Below are positions 25,193-33,900 of a DNA stretch of 64,000 nucleotides, piece after piece. The stretch is from Cohnella herbarum (GTDB lineage Bacteria > Bacillota > Bacilli > Paenibacillales > Paenibacillaceae), in contig NZ_CP051680.1 of assembly GCF_012849095.1 (NCBI RefSeq), positions 558,001 to 622,000 on the forward strand. Reading direction: 5' to 3'. Position 1 is the stretch's first letter. Each line of letters opens with the position of its first letter. The position numbers and the translations under genes were made by a program. The notes beneath the pieces are model-generated. The model had not been told where the DNA came from, did not search any database, and saw only the letters and a list, made by a program, of their open reading frames with translations.

Positions 25193-26179
25193 GTGAACCT
25201 ACACGCCATAAAAGTATTTCATTTCGTAGCACGAAACGGCAACGTAACAAAAGCAGCGGATGAACTGCGAATTAGCCAACCGGCCGTGACCCAGCATCTA
25301 AGAAAACTGGAGAAGGAATTGGGAATCAAGCTCGTGAAGCCGGATGGAAGGGGAATCGGACTTACCTACGCGGGGAAGGAGCTCTTCGAATTATCGGGTA
25401 AAATGCTTGCCGTGGAACACGAAATTGAGACGAAAATGAAGGATCTATTGAGCGGGGACGGCGGTGAACTGACGATTGCGGCGACGTATTTACCGGCAAC
25501 CGTACTTCTTCCCAAGTGGATTGCTTTCTTCAAATCGGAGCATGAGAGCGTTAGAATAAACGTCGTCACGGGAAATAGCCAGATGGCTTTCGATAGAGTA
25601 AATAATCATAGCGCGGATGTGGCGATCATCGGAGGAGGCTGGGAGAGGCCGAACATCCATTGGGATCACTTGTTCGACGACGAATTATGGTTTATCGTGC
25701 CGCCGGGGCACCCTCTTGCCAACCGGGAAGTCTCGTTGCATGAAATGATGGAAGAAACCTTCGTCATCCGGGAAGAGGGAAGCTCGACCCGGGAAAGATT
25801 TCTTTCCATGTGCAGAACCTATAACGTAAGGCAACCGAAGATCGGTATGCAGCTCAACGGGCTTTACGAAACGATCAAGGCGGTCGGAGCGGGTTACGGG
25901 GCCAATCTGTTATCGTCGTTAGCCGTCAAGGAATTCATCGACCGCGGCGAAGTGTCCAGGGTAAAAGTTACGGATCTCGAACTTAGAAGGCCTATCGCCA
26001 TCTGCACGGCTCAGAATAGAATTTTATCTCCGATCGCCAATGCGTTCATAACATTAATTCGGGAGAAATTGCGACATTCCTATGGGAATCCGCCCTATCG
26101 GCCAGTTCAACTAGATCCATCCGATCAACCCGATCGATCAGATCGGTCCATATCGATAACCCCGGATTTCCTCGGGTAG
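25193..26179 (+). CDS. LysR-family transcriptional regulator
   Basis: A 328-residue protein. The N-terminal winged helix is at residues 2-60 (VTKAADELRISQPAVTQHLRKLE) and the effector domain follows (LTIAATYLPATVLLPKWI). The GTG start is the only in-frame option after GGAGG, with a spacing near 12 nt. The last 25 residues (DPSDQPDRSDRS region) are low-complexity and probably an appended tail. It is divergent from the MFS gene, its likely target. Confidence 0.9.
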   Translation: MNLHAIKVFHFVARNGNVTKAADELRISQPAVTQHLRKLEKELGIKLVKPDGRGIGLTYAGKELFELSGKMLAVEHEIETKMKDLLSGDGGELTIAATYLPATVLLPKWIAFFKSEHESVRINVVTGNSQMAFDRVNNHSADVAIIGGGWERPNIHWDHLFDDELWFIVPPGHPLANREVSLHEMMEETFVIREEGSSTRERFLSMCRTYNVRQPKIGMQLNGLYETIKAVGAGYGANLLSSLAVKEFIDRGEVSRVKVTDLELRRPIAICTAQNRILSPIANAFITLIREKLRHSYGNPPYRPVQLDPSDQPDRSDRSISITPDFLG

Positions 26180-26191
26180 GGTCGTCACGAT

Positions 26192-26227
26192 AGCCATCCT
26201 TATGGCTTACGGGGCGGCTGTTTTTTT
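26192..26227 (+). terminator. Terminator after the LysR-type gene
   Basis: AGCCATCC pairs imperfectly with GGGGCGGCT, and a run of seven T follows. An internal AGCCAT/ATGGCT pairing is an alternative fold. Confidence 0.65.
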
Positions 26228-26312
26228 ATCTTTCGGAATTAAAATCCGGGATTGGGGAATGATACATACGTTTAAGATTAAGATATTACATAGAGGATAA
26301 GAGGCGATCGAT

Positions 26313-27008
26313 ATGCTAGAAAACCTAATCTTGTTATTGGAAATATTGCTCATTAACATCGTCCTTAGCGGGGACAATGCCGTCGTGATCGCGATGGCGA
26401 GCCGCAATCTGCCGGAGCGGATGCGGAATCGGGCGATATGGCTGGGGGCCATCGGCGCGGTTGGTCTTCGGATCGTTTTGTCGGTTGCGGCGGTCGCTCT
26501 GCTGGACATTCCGGCCGTGCAGATCGTGGGCGCGGTACTTCTGTTGTACATCGCGATTCACCTGCTCTTGGACGATGGGGCGGAGAAGGAAGTGAAAGGC
26601 GTAGGCTCGCTCGGTAAGGCGGTAGGCATCATATTGGTGTCCGATTTGGTCATGAGCTTGGATAACGTGCTCGCGATCGCGTCCATCGCCAAGAATGAGC
26701 TATGGCTCATGGCGACAGGGATCGCGCTCAGCATCCCGCTTATTATATGGGGGAGTCAGCTCATCTTGAAACTTCTGAACCGGTTTCCGGCCGTCGTATG
26801 GGTCGGTTCGGCTATTCTAGGGTACACCGCGGGCGAGATGTTAATAGGGGTTCAAGCCGTCAAAGGGATGTTGCCGATCTGGGGCTCGTTGGGACTCGGC
26901 TGGTTTCCCTTGTCTACCGCGATACTCGTATTGTTGATCGCGTTCGTATGGCGGAAGCTATCTATGGATCTATCAGAGAGGGCAACGGAGAGGAAAGGGA
27001 CATCGTAA
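26313..27008 (+). CDS. TerC-family membrane protein
   Basis: A 231-residue protein with about seven membrane segments and the two TerC acidic motifs, SGDNAVVIAM (residues 19-28) and SLDNVLAIA (residues 117-125). Relatives YjbE and YkoY are tied to Mn export or metal loading of exoenzymes. The ribosome site is AGAGGCGATC. It stands alone between the LysR-type gene and efeU. No yybP-ykoY riboswitch is recognisable upstream. Confidence 0.88.
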   Translation: MLENLILLLEILLINIVLSGDNAVVIAMASRNLPERMRNRAIWLGAIGAVGLRIVLSVAAVALLDIPAVQIVGAVLLLYIAIHLLLDDGAEKEVKGVGSLGKAVGIILVSDLVMSLDNVLAIASIAKNELWLMATGIALSIPLIIWGSQLILKLLNRFPAVVWVGSAILGYTAGEMLIGVQAVKGMLPIWGSLGLGWFPLSTAILVLLIAFVWRKLSMDLSERATERKGTS

Positions 27009-27051
27009 CGATTAGAGTGGCGCAATAAATGTAAAATCCCAAAAAACCCGA

Positions 27052-27080
27052 TTGACACCTTGAAGCAGTAGGAATATAAT
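27052..27080 (+). promoter_or_regulatory. Consensus sigma-A promoter of efeUOB
   Basis: TTGACA (27052-27057) and TATAAT (27075-27080) are both perfect, with a 17-bp spacer. Such strength suits a gene set held down by a repressor, and a Fur-like box follows at once. Confidence 0.9.
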
Positions 27081-27092
27081 AAACCCTTGTAC

Positions 27093-27107
27093 TGAGAACG
27101 GTTATCA
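27093..27107. promoter_or_regulatory. Fur box at the efe transcription start
   Basis: TGAGAACGGTTATCA agrees with the 7-1-7 Fur box at 11 of 14 positions. It lies 13-27 bp after the -10 box, in position to block initiation. Confidence 0.65.
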
Positions 27108-27153
27108 ATGTCATTACGACGATATCAAGATTACAATCGGGGGCGCATTCGAA

Positions 27154-28668
27154 ATGAAAACAACAGACCGTCGGACAGTTAAATTATCGTTTCCGCTGGT
27201 TAGTTCTATCATTTTGATGGCGTCCCTTTTTCTGTTGTTTTTCCCGGTTGCGCAAACGAATGCAGCTGCGGCTAACGAACCCATCGGAACGACACTCGCG
27301 CAATCCGATGATCTATTCGCCAACCTGGAATCCGGGAACTTGGACCAAGGTGCGGTTGCTTTTGCTTCCATCAAGAAATGGTGGGCTGCCAATAAGCAGA
27401 ACGTCAAACAAAACTCGCTGGACATGGCGCTCGAGATCGACCGCCAGATGGCGAGTCTTTCTTTGGCCTTCTTGAATAAAGACGTTCAGAAAGCTAAGGA
27501 AGAAGCGGGTGCGCTGCAATTCTCGCTTCGGAATTACTCGGACGGCGCTTATGTCGATAACGACGGGCAACAAAGGATGTCGCTGAGCGCTTACGTCATG
27601 AAGCTGAGGGAAGCCGGCGATCTGATGGAGAAGCAATCCTGGTCGGAAGCGCTTAGCGCTGTAAAGCTGCTCCAGCGTCAGTGGTTGTCCATCGAAGGCG
27701 ATATCGTAAGCAAGTCGCAAACCGTTTACAATCATTCCGAGCGCGATCTCGTTTTAATGGATGCTTACTTGTCGAACGAGGGTAAACAGGATGAAGCTAG
27801 GCAGATCGTGGATAGAATGATCGATTCCTTGACTCCGCTCATCGATGCCCAATACTCTTGGTGGGACGCGGCCCTGATTCCGATCCGGGAAGGGCTTGAA
27901 GCGTTGTTGGTCGTAGGGACCTTGTTAATGTACGCCAAGAGAGCGGATTCCAAACCCGCCAAACGATGGGTCATCGTCGGATCGAGCGCCGGAGTGCTCG
28001 TATGCATTGCGCTTGGTTTAGCCGTCGCTTTCTTATTGTCTTCGAGCACGTTCGGTCACAACAATTCGTTGATCAACGGCTGGACGGGCGTAGGAGCGAG
28101 CTTGTTGCTTCTGTACGTCAGTTATTGGTTACATCGCAATTCCGACGTGAAACGCTGGAATCGGTTCATGCAATCGAAGAGTACGCAAGCGCTCACGAAC
28201 GGAAAGATGATCTCGTTAGCTCTTCTTGCTTTTTTCGCGATCGTGCGCGAAGGGCTAGAGACGGTGATTTTCTTAGTCGGCATGGTCAATAAGATGCCGG
28301 GCGTGGAGTTAGCGGTAGGAATTGCCGCCGGGTTCGGGATTCTCGCGGTATTCGCGGTTATCATGATCAAGCTCGGAACGCGATTGCCGGTACGGCCCGT
28401 TTTCCTAGTATCCAGCGTTATCGTCTTTTACTTATGCTTTAAGTTTATGGGATCGGGGATCCACAGCTTGCAGATGGCAGGCGTGATTCCATCCACGGTA
28501 CAAGAGTACTTGCCGGAGCAGCTATCGATTAGCTTATATCCATCATGGTATAGCACGCTTCCGCAATTGTTATTCGTATTGATCGCGGCAATCGTTGTCG
28601 TCTATCAGAAGATGACCAGCAGATCAGCAGGCAAAGAATTGAAAATACTTGCAACAAAAATGAACTAA
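27154..28668 (+). CDS. efeU: Iron permease EfeU (FTR1 family)
   Basis: A 504-residue protein with a signal segment, an extracytoplasmic region of about 220 residues, then an FTR1 domain with seven membrane segments. The two Arg-Glu-x-x-Glu iron motifs are present (REGLEALL near residue 246 and REGLETVI near residue 363). It moves iron through the membrane as part of EfeUOB. A consensus promoter with a Fur box lies upstream. Neighbours efeO and efeB follow with gaps of 14 and 20 nt. Confidence 0.93.
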   Translation: MKTTDRRTVKLSFPLVSSIILMASLFLLFFPVAQTNAAAANEPIGTTLAQSDDLFANLESGNLDQGAVAFASIKKWWAANKQNVKQNSLDMALEIDRQMASLSLAFLNKDVQKAKEEAGALQFSLRNYSDGAYVDNDGQQRMSLSAYVMKLREAGDLMEKQSWSEALSAVKLLQRQWLSIEGDIVSKSQTVYNHSERDLVLMDAYLSNEGKQDEARQIVDRMIDSLTPLIDAQYSWWDAALIPIREGLEALLVVGTLLMYAKRADSKPAKRWVIVGSSAGVLVCIALGLAVAFLLSSSTFGHNNSLINGWTGVGASLLLLYVSYWLHRNSDVKRWNRFMQSKSTQALTNGKMISLALLAFFAIVREGLETVIFLVGMVNKMPGVELAVGIAAGFGILAVFAVIMIKLGTRLPVRPVFLVSSVIVFYLCFKFMGSGIHSLQMAGVIPSTVQEYLPEQLSISLYPSWYSTLPQLLFVLIAAIVVVYQKMTSRSAGKELKILATKMN

Positions 28669-28682
28669 GCGGGGGAAATAGA

Positions 28683-29870
28683 ATGAACAGACAAATGAAA
28701 TTAGCGAGCGTTATTTTGGTAGCGACACTAGTGCTTGGAGCCTGCGGTAAAAACAATGACAGCGAGCCTGCGGCAGGGACTGCAAGCTCAAGTCCAAGCG
28801 CTAGCCAGCAATCCGAAGCGTCGGGCGGAGATACGAGCGCCATTCAACAGGGGACGGCCAAGCTTCAAGAGGAAACGGCCAAGCTGCAAGAAGCGATCGA
28901 CAAGAAGGATGCCGACGAAGTCAAACGTCTAGGGAAGTCAATCAACGAGGCATGGTTAGCTTACGAGAATTCGGTTCGTCAGTTGTTCCCGATCGAATAT
29001 ACGGAAGTCGAGAAATACGAATTACCGATCTTCTCGGCTTCGGCATACGACAAAGTGGATTTCGATGCGTTGAAAGTAACGGCCGAGAAGCTGCAAGTTG
29101 CGCTGACTAGCCTTCTTAACGCCAAAGAAACGACGGGCAGCACCTCCGAGCTTCTTACTAAAGCAGTTGCGAATTACAAGGTTTACGTAGAGGAACAAGC
29201 GGATAATCTGGTCATTCAGACAAAAGTATTCGTTGAAGCGGTTAAAGCGGGCGACGCGGAGAAAGCGAAGCTCGAGTATCCTAAGGCGCGCGTGTTTTTC
29301 GAAAATATCGAACCGATCGCCGAAAGCTTCGGAGATTTGGATCCGAGAATCGATGCCCGCCTAGCGGACGTAGAGGACGAAAGCACTTGGACCGGTTTTC
29401 ATAGACTCGAGAAGGCGCTCTGGTCGGATAATTCCCTAGAGGGTATGGAGAAATACGCTGATCAATTGGTTAAAGATACGGAAGAATTGCAATCGAAAGT
29501 AAAAACGATCGAACTGGAACCGAAAGCCATGGTCGCAGGAGCGATGGAACTTTTGAACGAAGCGGCGATATCCAAAATTACGGGCGAAGAGGAAATCTAT
29601 TCCCATACCGATCTTGTAGATTTCGCGGCTAACGTGGATGGATCGAAATCGGTGTACTTGGCTATTATTCCTGCTCTTAACGAGAAAAATCCCGACCTGG
29701 GAACGCAATTGGATCAGCAATTCTTATTGCTTGAGGAAACTCTCCGCGGACACAAAACGACGGGACATTACGTCAGCTACGATAAGTTAACGGCAGAACA
29801 AATTCGTCTCATCAGCGATCAAATCAGCCAGCTATCGAACTTGATGTCCCAAACGGCCAGCATCCTGTAA
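28683..29870 (+). CDS. efeO: Iron uptake lipoprotein EfeO (M75 family)
   Basis: A 395-residue lipoprotein with lipobox LVLGAC (Cys near residue 20), a Ser/Gln-rich linker, a helical segment and an M75/imelysin-like domain with the HxxE motif in GFHRLEKALW. EfeO presents iron to EfeU outside the membrane. GGGGGAAATAG precedes the ATG, and the gene is inside the efe operon. Confidence 0.92.
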   Translation: MNRQMKLASVILVATLVLGACGKNNDSEPAAGTASSSPSASQQSEASGGDTSAIQQGTAKLQEETAKLQEAIDKKDADEVKRLGKSINEAWLAYENSVRQLFPIEYTEVEKYELPIFSASAYDKVDFDALKVTAEKLQVALTSLLNAKETTGSTSELLTKAVANYKVYVEEQADNLVIQTKVFVEAVKAGDAEKAKLEYPKARVFFENIEPIAESFGDLDPRIDARLADVEDESTWTGFHRLEKALWSDNSLEGMEKYADQLVKDTEELQSKVKTIELEPKAMVAGAMELLNEAAISKITGEEEIYSHTDLVDFAANVDGSKSVYLAIIPALNEKNPDLGTQLDQQFLLLEETLRGHKTTGHYVSYDKLTAEQIRLISDQISQLSNLMSQTASIL

Positions 29871-29890
29871 CGCATAGATGGGGTGGGGAA

Positions 29891-31132
29891 ATGGATACAG
29901 GTAACAAACAAGAAGGAATCTCAAGACGCGATTTTCTTAAAATAACCGCTTCCGTAGGCGTGGGTTTAGCCATCGGGGCATCGGGAATGGCCGCGATCGA
30001 GAAAGTTGTCTCTCCTACAAGCAAGGCGGTAGCAGGCAACGATCCGACGGAAGATCGTATCCCCATGTACGGGGAGCATCAATCCGGGATTATTACCCCG
30101 CAGCAAACGTATATGTATCTCGCTAGCTTTCGAATTACGACCGCGGATCGTGCAACGTTGATTAGGGTCCTTCGCGATTGGACGAAGTTTAGCGATCTGA
30201 GCATGGCTGGCCGAACGATGCAGACGGGAGATAATCCGTTGCTTCCTCCGAGCGATACGGGAGAGACTTTGGATCTTCCCGCATCGAAATTAACGGTGAC
30301 CTTCGGATTCGGCCCTACCTTCTTCAGCGCGGATGGCAAAGATCGATTCGGCATCGCCGGTAAGCTTCCTCGATATTTGAAGGATATTCCGCGGATGCCG
30401 AGCGATAAGCTCGATGCTTCCCAGTCAGGCGGAGACGTTTGCATCCAAGTATGCGCCGAGGATCAACAGGTCGCTTTTCACGCATTGCGCAACTTCATTC
30501 GCCTCTCGATGGGGGCGGCTACGCTGAATTGGATGCAGGAAGGCTTCATCAGCGGCGGCTCGGGAGGACAAACTCCGCGTAACCTGTTCGGATTTAAGGA
30601 CGGAACCGCCAACCAACTTCATCAGTCTGAAGGCGGTTATCAAGACGTCGTGTGGGCGGGCGAAGGCGAACCGGACTGGATGCGCGGGGGCACCTACATG
30701 GCTTATCGCAAAGTACGGATGTTTCTTGAGGTATGGGATCGGTCATCGTTAGCCGATCAGGAGGATACGTTCGGACGTTATAAGGAGTCTGGCGCAGCCT
30801 ACGGGACGAAGGGCGAGTTCGATAAGCCCGATCCGTCGAAAATGCCGATCGCGTCGCATGTGCGGCTGGCCAAGGAATCGAAGCAGTTGATCCACCGCAG
30901 AGGTTACTCTTACACGGATGGAGTCGATCCGCGAACAGGTAACGTGAACGCGGGATTGTTGTTTATAAGTTATCAGAGAAACCCCGATGAGCAATTGTTG
31001 CCGATGCTGAAGCTTATGCAGAGCAAAGATGCGCTGAACGAATACGTCTCCCATATCGCTAGCGGACTATTCGCTTGTCCGGGCGGCTTACGGGAAGGGC
31101 AATACATTGGGCAAAGCATACTGGAATCATAA
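29891..31132 (+). CDS. efeB: Dye-decolorizing heme peroxidase EfeB
   Basis: A 413-residue DyP-type peroxidase with a twin-arginine signal (SRRDFLK, then a hydrophobic region), so it is exported folded. The GxxDG motif appears as GFKDGTANQ. EfeB oxidises ferrous iron or handles heme outside the cell for the EfeUO importer. It ends the operon before a strong terminator at 31234. Confidence 0.93.
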   Translation: MDTGNKQEGISRRDFLKITASVGVGLAIGASGMAAIEKVVSPTSKAVAGNDPTEDRIPMYGEHQSGIITPQQTYMYLASFRITTADRATLIRVLRDWTKFSDLSMAGRTMQTGDNPLLPPSDTGETLDLPASKLTVTFGFGPTFFSADGKDRFGIAGKLPRYLKDIPRMPSDKLDASQSGGDVCIQVCAEDQQVAFHALRNFIRLSMGAATLNWMQEGFISGGSGGQTPRNLFGFKDGTANQLHQSEGGYQDVVWAGEGEPDWMRGGTYMAYRKVRMFLEVWDRSSLADQEDTFGRYKESGAAYGTKGEFDKPDPSKMPIASHVRLAKESKQLIHRRGYSYTDGVDPRTGNVNAGLLFISYQRNPDEQLLPMLKLMQSKDALNEYVSHIASGLFACPGGLREGQYIGQSILES

Positions 31133-31233
31133 AATGGCATAGGCTGAGTCGAACGAGAGAAACTTGGATGCTTTGGCTGGAGTCTTGGATTTCTAGGCTG
31201 GAGACTAGGATTTGTTGGCGAGAAAATACGATT

Positions 31234-31276
31234 ATGAGGCGGTCCGGGATTATTCCCGTGCCGCCTCATTTTTTTG
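31234..31276 (+). terminator. Terminator of the efe operon
   Basis: ATGAGGCGG (31234-31242) pairs with CCGCCTCAT (31261-31269), with a nested CGGGA/TCCCG hairpin and a run of seven T. Confidence 0.93.
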
Positions 31277-31324
31277 CAACATGCTGCTGGTTACTTATAA
31301 AAAGCGGTCTGGAAGTACCTTGGG

Positions 31325-31944
31325 AGGAAATAGAGCGACTATGCCGCTTTAAATCGAGCATGGAGGCACTTTGGAAAGAAATAGAGCGGCTGTGCCGCTT
31401 TAAATCGAGCAAAGAGGCACTTTGGGAGGAAATAGAGCGGCCGTTCCGCTTTAAATCGAGCATGTAGGCACTTTGAGAGGAAATAGAGCGGCTATGCCGC
31501 TTTAATTCGAGCATAGAGGCACTTTGAGAGGAAATAGAGCGGCTGTGCCGCTTTAAATCGAGCATGTAGGCACTTTTGGGAAGAAATAGAGCGGCTGTGC
31601 CGCTTTAAATCGAGCAAAGAGGCACTTTGGGAGGAAATAGAGCGGCCGTGCCGCTTTAAATCGAGCAAAGAGGCACTTTGGGAGGAAATAGAGCGGCCGT
31701 GCCGCTTTAAATCGAGCATGTAGGCACTTTGGGAGGAAATAGAGCGGCTATGCCGCTTTAAATCGAGCAAAGAGGCACTTTGGGAGGAAATAGAGCGGCC
31801 GTGCCGCTTTAAATCGAGCATGTAGGCACTTTGGGAGGAAATAGAGCGGCTATGCCGCTTTAAATCGAGCAAAGAGGCACTTTGAGAGGAAATAGAGCGG
31901 CTATACCGCTTTAAATCGAGCATAGAGGCACTTTGGGAGGAAAT
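31325..31944. repeat. 51-bp tandem repeat array 1 (12 units)
   Basis: Twelve contiguous units of 51 bp, one of them 52 bp because of an extra T near 31575. Each carries AAATAGA followed by a 5-3-5 hairpin (GCGGC, 3-nt loop, GCCGC), then TTTAAATCGAGCA and GGCACTTT. The repeats abut with no spacers. As 51 is divisible by three, the reverse strand stays open with a 17-residue periodic translation; no start signal supports a gene. A single partial unit recurs at 32078-32107. Confidence 0.95.
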
Positions 31945-32127
31945 ACTTCCGTTCAACAAGGCACATTTTGCCCTAATTTCGGCGCACTCGCCATACTTCC
32001 TTTCAACAGAGTAAATTCGGAATTGGCAACTAAGAGTATCGAGACTAAGAAGGGAAAAAGAGTGACCTGAGTAGTAACGGCTATGCCGCTTTAAATCGAG
32101 CAAACAGGATAACTCCCACTATAGTCT
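31945..32127. other. Spacer between the two arrays
   Basis: About 180 bp without a supported gene. It contains two related segments (ATACTTCCGTTCAACA and ATACTTCCTTTCAACA, about 56 bp apart) and one partial array-1 unit (GGCTATGCCGCTTTAAATCG). Confidence 0.7.
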
Positions 32128-32161
32128 GAAATTCCGCTTTATCACACTAAAGCGGAATTTC
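32128..32161. repeat. 14-bp stem-loop between arrays
   Basis: GAAATTCCGCTTTA and TAAAGCGGAATTTC pair perfectly around TCACAC. It shares the CCGCTTTA core with array 1 and directly precedes array 2. Confidence 0.85.
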
Positions 32162-32175
32162 TTGTTGCTTTATCT

Positions 32176-32845
32176 CACCAATTAGACCGCTCACAGCGGC
32201 TTCCAGCACACTTTCCCTAGGAATCCGACCAATTAGACCGCTCTAAGCGGCTTCCAGCACACTTTCCCTAGGAATCCGACCAATTAGACCGCTCTAAGCG
32301 GCTTCCAGCACACTTTCCCTGGATATCTGACCAATTAGACCGCTGGTAGCGGCTTCCAGCACACTTTTCCTAGGAATTCGACCAGATAGACCGCTCGCAG
32401 CGGCATACAGCACACTTTTCCTAGATATCCGACCAATCAGATCACTCGCAACGGCTTAGAGCACACTTTCCCTCGGAATCCGACCAAATAGACCGCGCTC
32501 ACAGCGGCTTCCAGCACACTTTCTCTAGGAATCCGACCAAATAGACCGCTCACAGCGGCTTCCAGCACACTTTTCCTAGGAATCCGACCAAATAGACCGC
32601 TCACAGCAGCTTATAGCACACTTTCCCTCGGAATCCGACCAAATAGACCGCTCCCAGCGGCTTCCAGCACACTTTCCCTCGGAATCCGACCAAATAGACC
32701 GCTCCCAGCGGCTTCCAGCACACTTTCCCTGGATATCTGACCAATTAGACCGCTCGCAGCGGCATACAGCACACTTTTCCTAGATATCCAACCAATTAGA
32801 AAGCTCGAAGCGGCTTACAATACACACATTTGCTCCGCAAGTCCG
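32176..32845. repeat. 51-bp tandem repeat array 2 (13 units)
   Basis: Thirteen contiguous units with unit starts every 51 bp from 32181 (one unit is 53 bp). Each reads AATTAGA or AAATAGA, a 5-3-5 hairpin (CCGCT, variable 3-nt loop, AGCGG), CTTCCAGCA, CACTTT, then CCCTAGGAATCCGACC. The loop varies between units (CAC, CTA, GGT, CGC, CCC) while the stem is kept. The last units are degenerate. No gene is supported. Confidence 0.95.
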
Positions 32846-32867
32846 TTTTCCCGCCAGTAACCGTTGC

Positions 32868-33767
32868 TCAGAACCGCAAAGATGTGCTGTGGGAGGAATT
32901 AGAGGGGCTACCCCGCAACGTGAACACCGCTAGCTCGGGATCGCTGCCGATCCGAATCGGAATACGAGTCGTTCCGATCCCCCGGTTGACATACAGCAGG
33001 TACGGCCGTTCCTTTCGCTGGCTGTCATGGATGAGATACTTTCCTTTAAGGTACTTCCTTCCGAGACGGGTTCTGACCAAAGCTCCGACAAGCGGAAGCG
33101 ACACTTGCCCCCCATGACTATGTCCCGATAGTTGCAAGTCGACAGGGAACCGCGTCAATCGGTCGGCAACGTCGGGTTCATGAGCGAGCAAAATATTAAA
33201 TCCGTCTTTATCCAGTTTGGATAAAGTAGATTCAGCATTCGGCTTGCCAAGTACGTAATCATCCAGACCGGCAATCGTAATCGAATCGCCGCCGGGTAAC
33301 GTAATTTTCTCCCTCTCGTTGACGAGCATCTTGAATCCCGCGCGGCTAAGGAACGAACCGGAGCTCCGAGTTTTCCTTCCGTATCCGAAATCGTGATTGC
33401 CGTAAACCGCATATTTGCCTAGCGGGGCTTGAATATCTGCCAATAGGGGAGAAGGATCATATTTGGCGATATTATCTGCACTTCCGGCATCGTGCAAATC
33501 TCCGGTAAACACGACGATATCCGGACGTATAGTTTGAATAACGTCGACGAGCTGCCGAAGTCTAGGAAGAGTGAATTGGGGGCCGAGATGGGTATCGCTG
33601 AATTGCAGGAGCGTGACTCCCTCGAAGCTTTCCGGAAGAGACGGGGAATAAACCTCAAGTCGGGTTATGGACAAGCGTTTAGGAACGATGGTAAATCCAT
33701 AAGCGTATATGAATACAATTATAGCGGCAAAAACAGTCGCTAACCCTAAGAACAGTTGAACATGCAT
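32868..33767 (-). CDS. Calcineurin-like metallophosphoesterase, membrane-anchored
   Basis: A 299-residue protein with an N-terminal membrane segment and the full metallophosphoesterase motif set: FSDTHLG, FTGDLHD, YGNHDFG and LSGHSHGGQ. It resembles YkuE/YaeI-type enzymes. The usual C-terminus ends around PELAVFTLRG; here about 13 further residues (SPSNSSHSTSLRF) are encoded by a degenerate unit of repeat array 1 in the same frame as the array's periodic translation. The adjacent arrays lie directly downstream of its stop. Confidence 0.9.
   Translation of the reverse strand: MHVQLFLGLATVFAAIIVFIYAYGFTIVPKRLSITRLEVYSPSLPESFEGVTLLQFSDTHLGPQFTLPRLRQLVDVIQTIRPDIVVFTGDLHDAGSADNIAKYDPSPLLADIQAPLGKYAVYGNHDFGYGRKTRSSGSFLSRAGFKMLVNEREKITLPGGDSITIAGLDDYVLGKPNAESTLSKLDKDGFNILLAHEPDVADRLTRFPVDLQLSGHSHGGQVSLPLVGALVRTRLGRKYLKGKYLIHDSQRKERPYLLYVNRGIGTTRIPIRIGSDPELAVFTLRGSPSNSSHSTSLRF
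32877..32915. repeat. Degenerate array-1 unit inside the phosphoesterase 3' end
   Basis: This 39-bp segment matches an array-1 unit at 31 of 39 positions without gaps, including GGGAGGAA and TTAGA followed by a hairpin (GGGG-CTA-CCCC). It lies in coding sequence. Confidence 0.75.
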
Positions 33768-33900
33768 TTCTGATCACCTTTCTTTCTGTAGTTAACTTAA
33801 CATGTTGGCGAATGAAATTGAAGTGTGATATTGATCACAGTGTCCTTCCCCTGCTCAAGGTTAGAATAGGAAGACGTCTAGGCATCGGGGGAGAAACGGA

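Noticed and set aside
26180..26312. yybP-ykoY (Mn) riboswitch before the TerC gene
   Set aside because: The conserved core of that aptamer cannot be matched; the sequence is explained by the terminator of the upstream gene.
31266..32103. Reverse-strand open frames of 99 and 203 codons with a 17-residue repeat
   Set aside because: They arise from a 51-bp tandem repeat, change frame at one 52-bp unit and lack start signals; treated as repeat translation, not genes.
31325..32845. CRISPR array
   Set aside because: Units abut directly with no unique spacers, the period is fixed at 51 bp, and no cas genes are nearby.
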